Below the pieces are notes generated by a model. It saw nothing but the letters and a program-made list of their open reading frames with translations. It made no database searches and had not been told where the DNA came from. Positions 60,509-64,000 of a DNA stretch of 64,000 nucleotides are shown piece by piece (position 1 is the stretch's first letter; each line of letters opens with the position of its first letter). The stretch is from Agromyces cerinus (GTDB lineage: Bacteria; Actinomycetota; Actinomycetes; Actinomycetales; Microbacteriaceae): NCBI RefSeq assembly GCF_016907835.1, contig NZ_JAFBCT010000001.1:3658001-3722000 (forward strand). The letters are read 5' to 3'. The position numbers and the translations under genes are program-made.

Positions 60509-61795
60509 ATGCCCGCGGCCGTACTCATCGGTGCACAGTGGGGCGACGAGGGCAAGGGCAAGGCGACCGACCTGCTCGGCTCGCGCCTCGACTACGTCGT
60601 CAAGTTCAACGGCGGCAACAACGCCGGCCACACCGTCGTCATCGGCGACGAGAAGTACGCCCTGCACCTGCTGCCGTCGGGCATCCTGACACCCGGCGTC
60701 ACCCCGGTCATCGGCAACGGCGTCGTGGTCGACGTCGAGGTGCTCTTCGAAGAGCTCGAGGGCCTCGAGGCGCGCGGCGTCGACGTCTCGAAGCTGCGCA
60801 TCTCGGCCAACGCCCACCTCATCACGCAATACCACCGCACGCTCGACAAGGTGACGGAGCGCTTCCTCGGCAAGCGCCAGATCGGCACCACCGGCCGCGG
60901 CATCGGCCCGGCCTACGCCGACAAGATCAACCGCGTCGGCATCCGCATGCAGGACCTGTTCGACGAGAACATCCTGCGGCAGAAGGTCGAGGGCGCGCTC
61001 GACCAGAAGAACCACCTGCTCGTGAAGATCTACAACCGTCGGGCGATCTCCGTCGACGAGATCGTCGACGAGATGCTGGCGTACGTCGACCGACTGCGCC
61101 CGATGGTCACCGACACCGCGCTGCTGCTGCACCAGGCGCTCGAGCGCAACGAGACGGTGCTCTTCGAGGGCGGCCAGGCGACGATGCTCGACGTCGACCA
61201 CGGCACCTACCCGTTCGTCACCTCGTCGAACGCGACGAGCGGCGGGGCGATCACCGGTTCGGGCATCGCGCCCAACAAGATCGACCGCGTCATCGCGGTG
61301 ATCAAGGCGTACACGACCCGTGTCGGCGCCGGCCCGTTCCCGACCGAGCTCTTCGACGAGTGGGGCGACTTCCTCACCGAACAGGGGCACGAGTTCGGCA
61401 CGACGACGGGGCGCAAGCGCCGTACCGGCTGGTACGACGCGCCGATCGCCCGCTACTCGGCGCGCATCAACGGCGTCACCGACTTCGTGCTCACCAAGCT
61501 CGACGTGCTCACGGGCATCGAGCGCATCCCCGTCGCCGTCGCGTACGACGTCGACGGTCAGCGCTTCGACGAGGTGCCGGTCTCGCAGTCCGACTTCCAC
61601 CACGCGAAGCCGATCTACGAGGAGTTCCCCGGCTGGACCGAGGACATCTCGGGTGCCCGCGAGTTCTCCGACCTGCCCGCGAACGCCCAGTCCTATGTGC
61701 GCGAGCTCGAGGCCATGAGCGGCTCCCGCATCTCGGCCATCGGCGTCGGCCCCGGCCGCGACGAGATCGTCACGCTGCACGACCTGCTCGGCTGA
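60509..61795 (+). CDS. purA: Adenylosuccinate synthetase
   Basis: 428 residues. The GTP loop is [16 protein letters not shown], with [16 protein letters not shown] and [15 protein letters not shown] further on. It converts IMP, aspartate and GTP to adenylosuccinate, the first committed step to AMP. Probably co-transcribed with DUF3151 upstream (TGA-C-ATG spacing). Confidence 0.97.
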   Translation: MPAAVLIGAQWGDEGKGKATDLLGSRLDYVVKFNGGNNAGHTVVIGDEKYALHLLPSGILTPGVTPVIGNGVVVDVEVLFEELEGLEARGVDVSKLRISANAHLITQYHRTLDKVTERFLGKRQIGTTGRGIGPAYADKINRVGIRMQDLFDENILRQKVEGALDQKNHLLVKIYNRRAISVDEIVDEMLAYVDRLRPMVTDTALLLHQALERNETVLFEGGQATMLDVDHGTYPFVTSSNATSGGAITGSGIAPNKIDRVIAVIKAYTTRVGAGPFPTELFDEWGDFLTEQGHEFGTTTGRKRRTGWYDAPIARYSARINGVTDFVLTKLDVLTGIERIPVAVAYDVDGQRFDEVPVSQSDFHHAKPIYEEFPGWTEDISGAREFSDLPANAQSYVRELEAMSGSRISAIGVGPGRDEIVTLHDLLG

Positions 61796-61803
61796 CGCCG
61801 ACG

Positions 61804-61846
61804 CGCCGACGCGCCGAGGGCCGAACGCCGACGCGCCGAGGGCCGA
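61804..61846 (+). repeat. Two copies of a 22-bp tandem repeat
   Basis: CGCCGACGCGCCGAGGGCCG(A) occurs at 61804-61824 and 61826-61846 after the purA stop, preceded by a partial copy. It is non-coding. Confidence 0.8.
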
Positions 61847-61970
61847 CGGCGGTCGGCGAGCCCTTCCCTCTCCCCGTTCACGCTCGATAGGGTCGAAATC
61901 GGGTGCCCCCGTTCGGGGGTACTCGAATCAGCCCGGGGGCGGCCGCACGGCCGAGGGCGAGGGGGAGTAG

Positions 61971-64000
61971 ATGTCGGTCATACGTCGTACGCTCGCGGGC
62001 GTCGTGGCAGCCGTGTTCGCGATCGGGCTCACGGCTCCGGCCGTGCTGCCGGCCGTCGCCGCACCGGATGACGCTGTCTTCCTCCTCACGAAGACGGTCA
62101 ACCCCGATACCTCTCCGTACGAGCCGGGTGAGCAGTTCAGCTACACGATCGAGCTGACCTGCAACAGCAACCTCGCCTCCACCTGCTACGACGCGGAGCT
62201 CACCGACACGCTGCCCGAGCCCCTGATCCTCGACCCCTCAGTGACGCCCCCCGTCTCCGTGAGCGGCGGCGGCACGAGCACGCTCGAGTACGCCACCTCG
62301 GACTTCACCGTCGACTTCACCACGCAGGGCGGTTCCGGCACCGGGCAGCCGGCCGGAACCAAGGCCTCGATCACGGTCTTCGTGCAGGTACCCGACGACA
62401 TCAGCGCCGATTACAACGGTGCGAGCATCGTGAACACGGCCTCGGCGACCGGCACCAACGCGCTGCCGAAGGATGCCTCGGCGACGATCACGCTCGAGGT
62501 GCCCGAGGTGCTCGACTCGACGGTGCAGAAGTCGGTCGACGACCACCAGACCGACGGCTCGCCCGGCATCCCCGCGCTGCCCGGCCAGCCCGTCGACTAC
62601 ACGATCGGCGGCGGAAACGCCTCGAACCGATCGGTCGACGAGATCGTCGTGCAGGACCCGGCCGACGGGGCCTCGAGCCCGTTCGACTCCTCCTTCGACT
62701 TCACCGGCATCACCTCGATCACCCCACCGGCGGGTGCCGACCAGGTCGAGATCGAATGGCTCGACGAGAACGGCGACTGGCAGGTCGCCTACGCGACCGG
62801 GCCGATCCCGACCGACTTCACGGACATCCCCGACGTCGATCCGCTCTCGGATGTGAAGGGACTGCGGTTCACCTTCAGCTCGACGACCGGCCAGTTGCCG
62901 CCGACGCCCGCCGGCGAGGAGGCCTCCATCGGCATCGGCGCCGAGACGAACGACACCGTCGAGAGCATTCCGAGGGACCAGTCGGTGACGGTGCCGAACA
63001 CCGCGTCGTCGAACATCGTCGTGCACGGCGACTCGAGCACACCGAAGACCGCCCCTGGCGACGCCGTCGTCTCGAACACCGGGCCGTTCGTCGACACCGA
63101 GAAGTCGTTCGCCAACCCGAATCTGCTCGCCGGTCAGCAGACCACCGCGACGATCACGTCGACCAACGGCTTCCGCCCCGTCACCTCCATGGTCGTCCAG
63201 GAGCCGACGCCCGGTTCGCCCGACCTCGGTGAGCAGGGCCTCGACTTCGACGGGTTCACCGACGGCGTCGTGTGGCCGCCGAACGCCACCGGCGCGACCG
63301 TCACGTACGTCTACGACGACGGCACCGACGAGACCCTCGACGCGGATGCCCCGAACACCCTGCCCGACCCGACGAAGGATGGCGTCGTGGGCTTCACGGT
63401 CACCTTCACCGGGCCGATCATCCAGAACGCGGCCGCGACCCTGCCCTTCACCGTGACGGCCCAGCCCGTCGACACCGAAGACGTCGTGAGCACCAACGAC
63501 ACGACGACGACCGTCACCGACGAGGTCGGCCTGTCGGGCACCGACGAGGACTCGGCCGACATCACGCGGCAGCCCGGCCGGGTCTCGACGACGATCGAGA
63601 AGAACATCGCGCGCGATGAGATCTGGGCCGTGCCCGGCTCGACCACCGATGTGAGCTTCCACGGCACCGTCAACAACCAGGCTCCGAACCCGTCGACGAT
63701 CGGCTCCGAGTACCTCATCGTGAGCGACCCGCCGAACCCGCAGCCCGGCGACCCGGTGACGCCCTTCTGGAACACCTTCGACGCGAGCCGGATCGTCGCC
63801 GGCGTGCCGGCGAATGCCGACCTTCAGGTGCAGTACTGGAACGGGGAGGAATGGGTCGACCTCCCGGGCGGGCAACTCGACGGCGAGGGCAACCTGGTCG
63901 TGGCGATTCCCGCCGACCTTCAGGACGACATCGAGGGCATCCGCTTCGTCTACACCCCGAAGCCCGGCGAGCTGCTGCCGCCCGGATTCCAGGTCACGCC
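61971..64000 (+). CDS. Large secreted DUF11-like repeat protein (partial, runs off the window)
   Basis: At least 676 residues and incomplete at the right edge. A signal peptide (about residues 1-31, VVAAVFAIGLTAPAVLPAVAA) is followed by repeated beta-sandwich domains of roughly 150-160 residues, each opening with a KTV/KSV/EKSF-type strand (LLTKTVNPDTSPYEPGEQFS; TVQKSVDDHQ; VDTEKSFANPN; TTIEKNIARD). Acidic, Thr/Pro-rich, nearly Cys-free. Such domains are common in actinobacterial surface proteins. The C-terminal anchor, perhaps LPxTG, would lie outside. A GGGGGAG site precedes the ATG. Confidence 0.85.
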   Translation, partial: MSVIRRTLAGVVAAVFAIGLTAPAVLPAVAAPDDAVFLLTKTVNPDTSPYEPGEQFSYTIELTCNSNLASTCYDAELTDTLPEPLILDPSVTPPVSVSGGGTSTLEYATSDFTVDFTTQGGSGTGQPAGTKASITVFVQVPDDISADYNGASIVNTASATGTNALPKDASATITLEVPEVLDSTVQKSVDDHQTDGSPGIPALPGQPVDYTIGGGNASNRSVDEIVVQDPADGASSPFDSSFDFTGITSITPPAGADQVEIEWLDENGDWQVAYATGPIPTDFTDIPDVDPLSDVKGLRFTFSSTTGQLPPTPAGEEASIGIGAETNDTVESIPRDQSVTVPNTASSNIVVHGDSSTPKTAPGDAVVSNTGPFVDTEKSFANPNLLAGQQTTATITSTNGFRPVTSMVVQEPTPGSPDLGEQGLDFDGFTDGVVWPPNATGATVTYVYDDGTDETLDADAPNTLPDPTKDGVVGFTVTFTGPIIQNAAATLPFTVTAQPVDTEDVVSTNDTTTTVTDEVGLSGTDEDSADITRQPGRVSTTIEKNIARDEIWAVPGSTTDVSFHGTVNNQAPNPSTIGSEYLIVSDPPNPQPGDPVTPFWNTFDASRIVAGVPANADLQVQYWNGEEWVDLPGGQLDGEGNLVVAIPADLQDDIEGIRFVYTPKPGELLPPGFQVT

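Overview
The window is about 70% G+C by eye, with strongly GC3-biased codons, abundant GTG starts, many apparently leaderless genes (a TAnnnT hexamer 5-7 nt before the start codon) and a gene repertoire typical of Actinobacteria. The over-used word GCATCC/GGATGC and the gene set (two-domain MocR regulators, HSP90-type/TPR pair, DUF3151 next to purA, ECF41 and ECF42 sigma factors) suggest a Microbacteriaceae chromosome, perhaps Agromyces-like. That assignment is an inference. I see no tRNA, rRNA, CRISPR, prophage or insertion sequence.

Layout. 0-3.5 kb: a DUF4406 protein, a DeoR regulator and an EF-G-like GTPase. 3.5-15.5 kb: a MocR-type regulator divergent from a nine-gene operon for reductive pyrimidine catabolism (beta-ureidopropionase, dihydropyrimidinase, an LLM-class oxidoreductase, a four-part ABC importer, a class III transaminase and methylmalonate/malonate-semialdehyde dehydrogenase). 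The operon has no recognisable dihydropyrimidine dehydrogenase, and the LLM enzyme is the obvious candidate for the missing first step. 15.5-18 kb: a frameshifted thioredoxin-like gene, an enoyl-CoA hydratase, and a LysR gene divergent from a 38-residue membrane peptide. 18-28 kb: an overlapping peptidase E / Dcu-type C4-dicarboxylate carrier / ThrE-like exporter run, then pyrE, a 1,096-residue Pro/Ala-rich one-span membrane protein, ribokinase, nucleoside hydrolase and two small paralogous membrane proteins.

28-40 kb: an EamA transporter, a second MocR regulator divergent from an aldo/keto reductase, an acidic protein, a HAD phosphatase, then mntH - mntR - HSP90-like ATPase - 955-residue TPR protein, all on the minus strand. 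mntH carries two MntR-type palindromes, one spanning its start codon. 40-54 kb: a redox/xenobiotic and stress island with an ECF42 sigma factor and its DGPF (YCII) partner, an MFS exporter, three alpha/beta hydrolases, an acetyltransferase, an ECF41 sigma factor (SigJ), a MarR repressor with Old Yellow Enzyme and quinone reductase, twin NmrA-like proteins and an SDR. Six promoters in this island share GTCACA-N14-(C/T)CGGTC, including the one in front of sigJ, and look like an ECF41 regulon.

54-64 kb: housekeeping and surface functions: a SpoU methyltransferase, a repeat element, corA, an NTF2-like protein, a small secreted protein, argG, a secreted subtilase, DUF3151, purA, and the start of a large secreted DUF11-type repeat protein that runs off the right edge.
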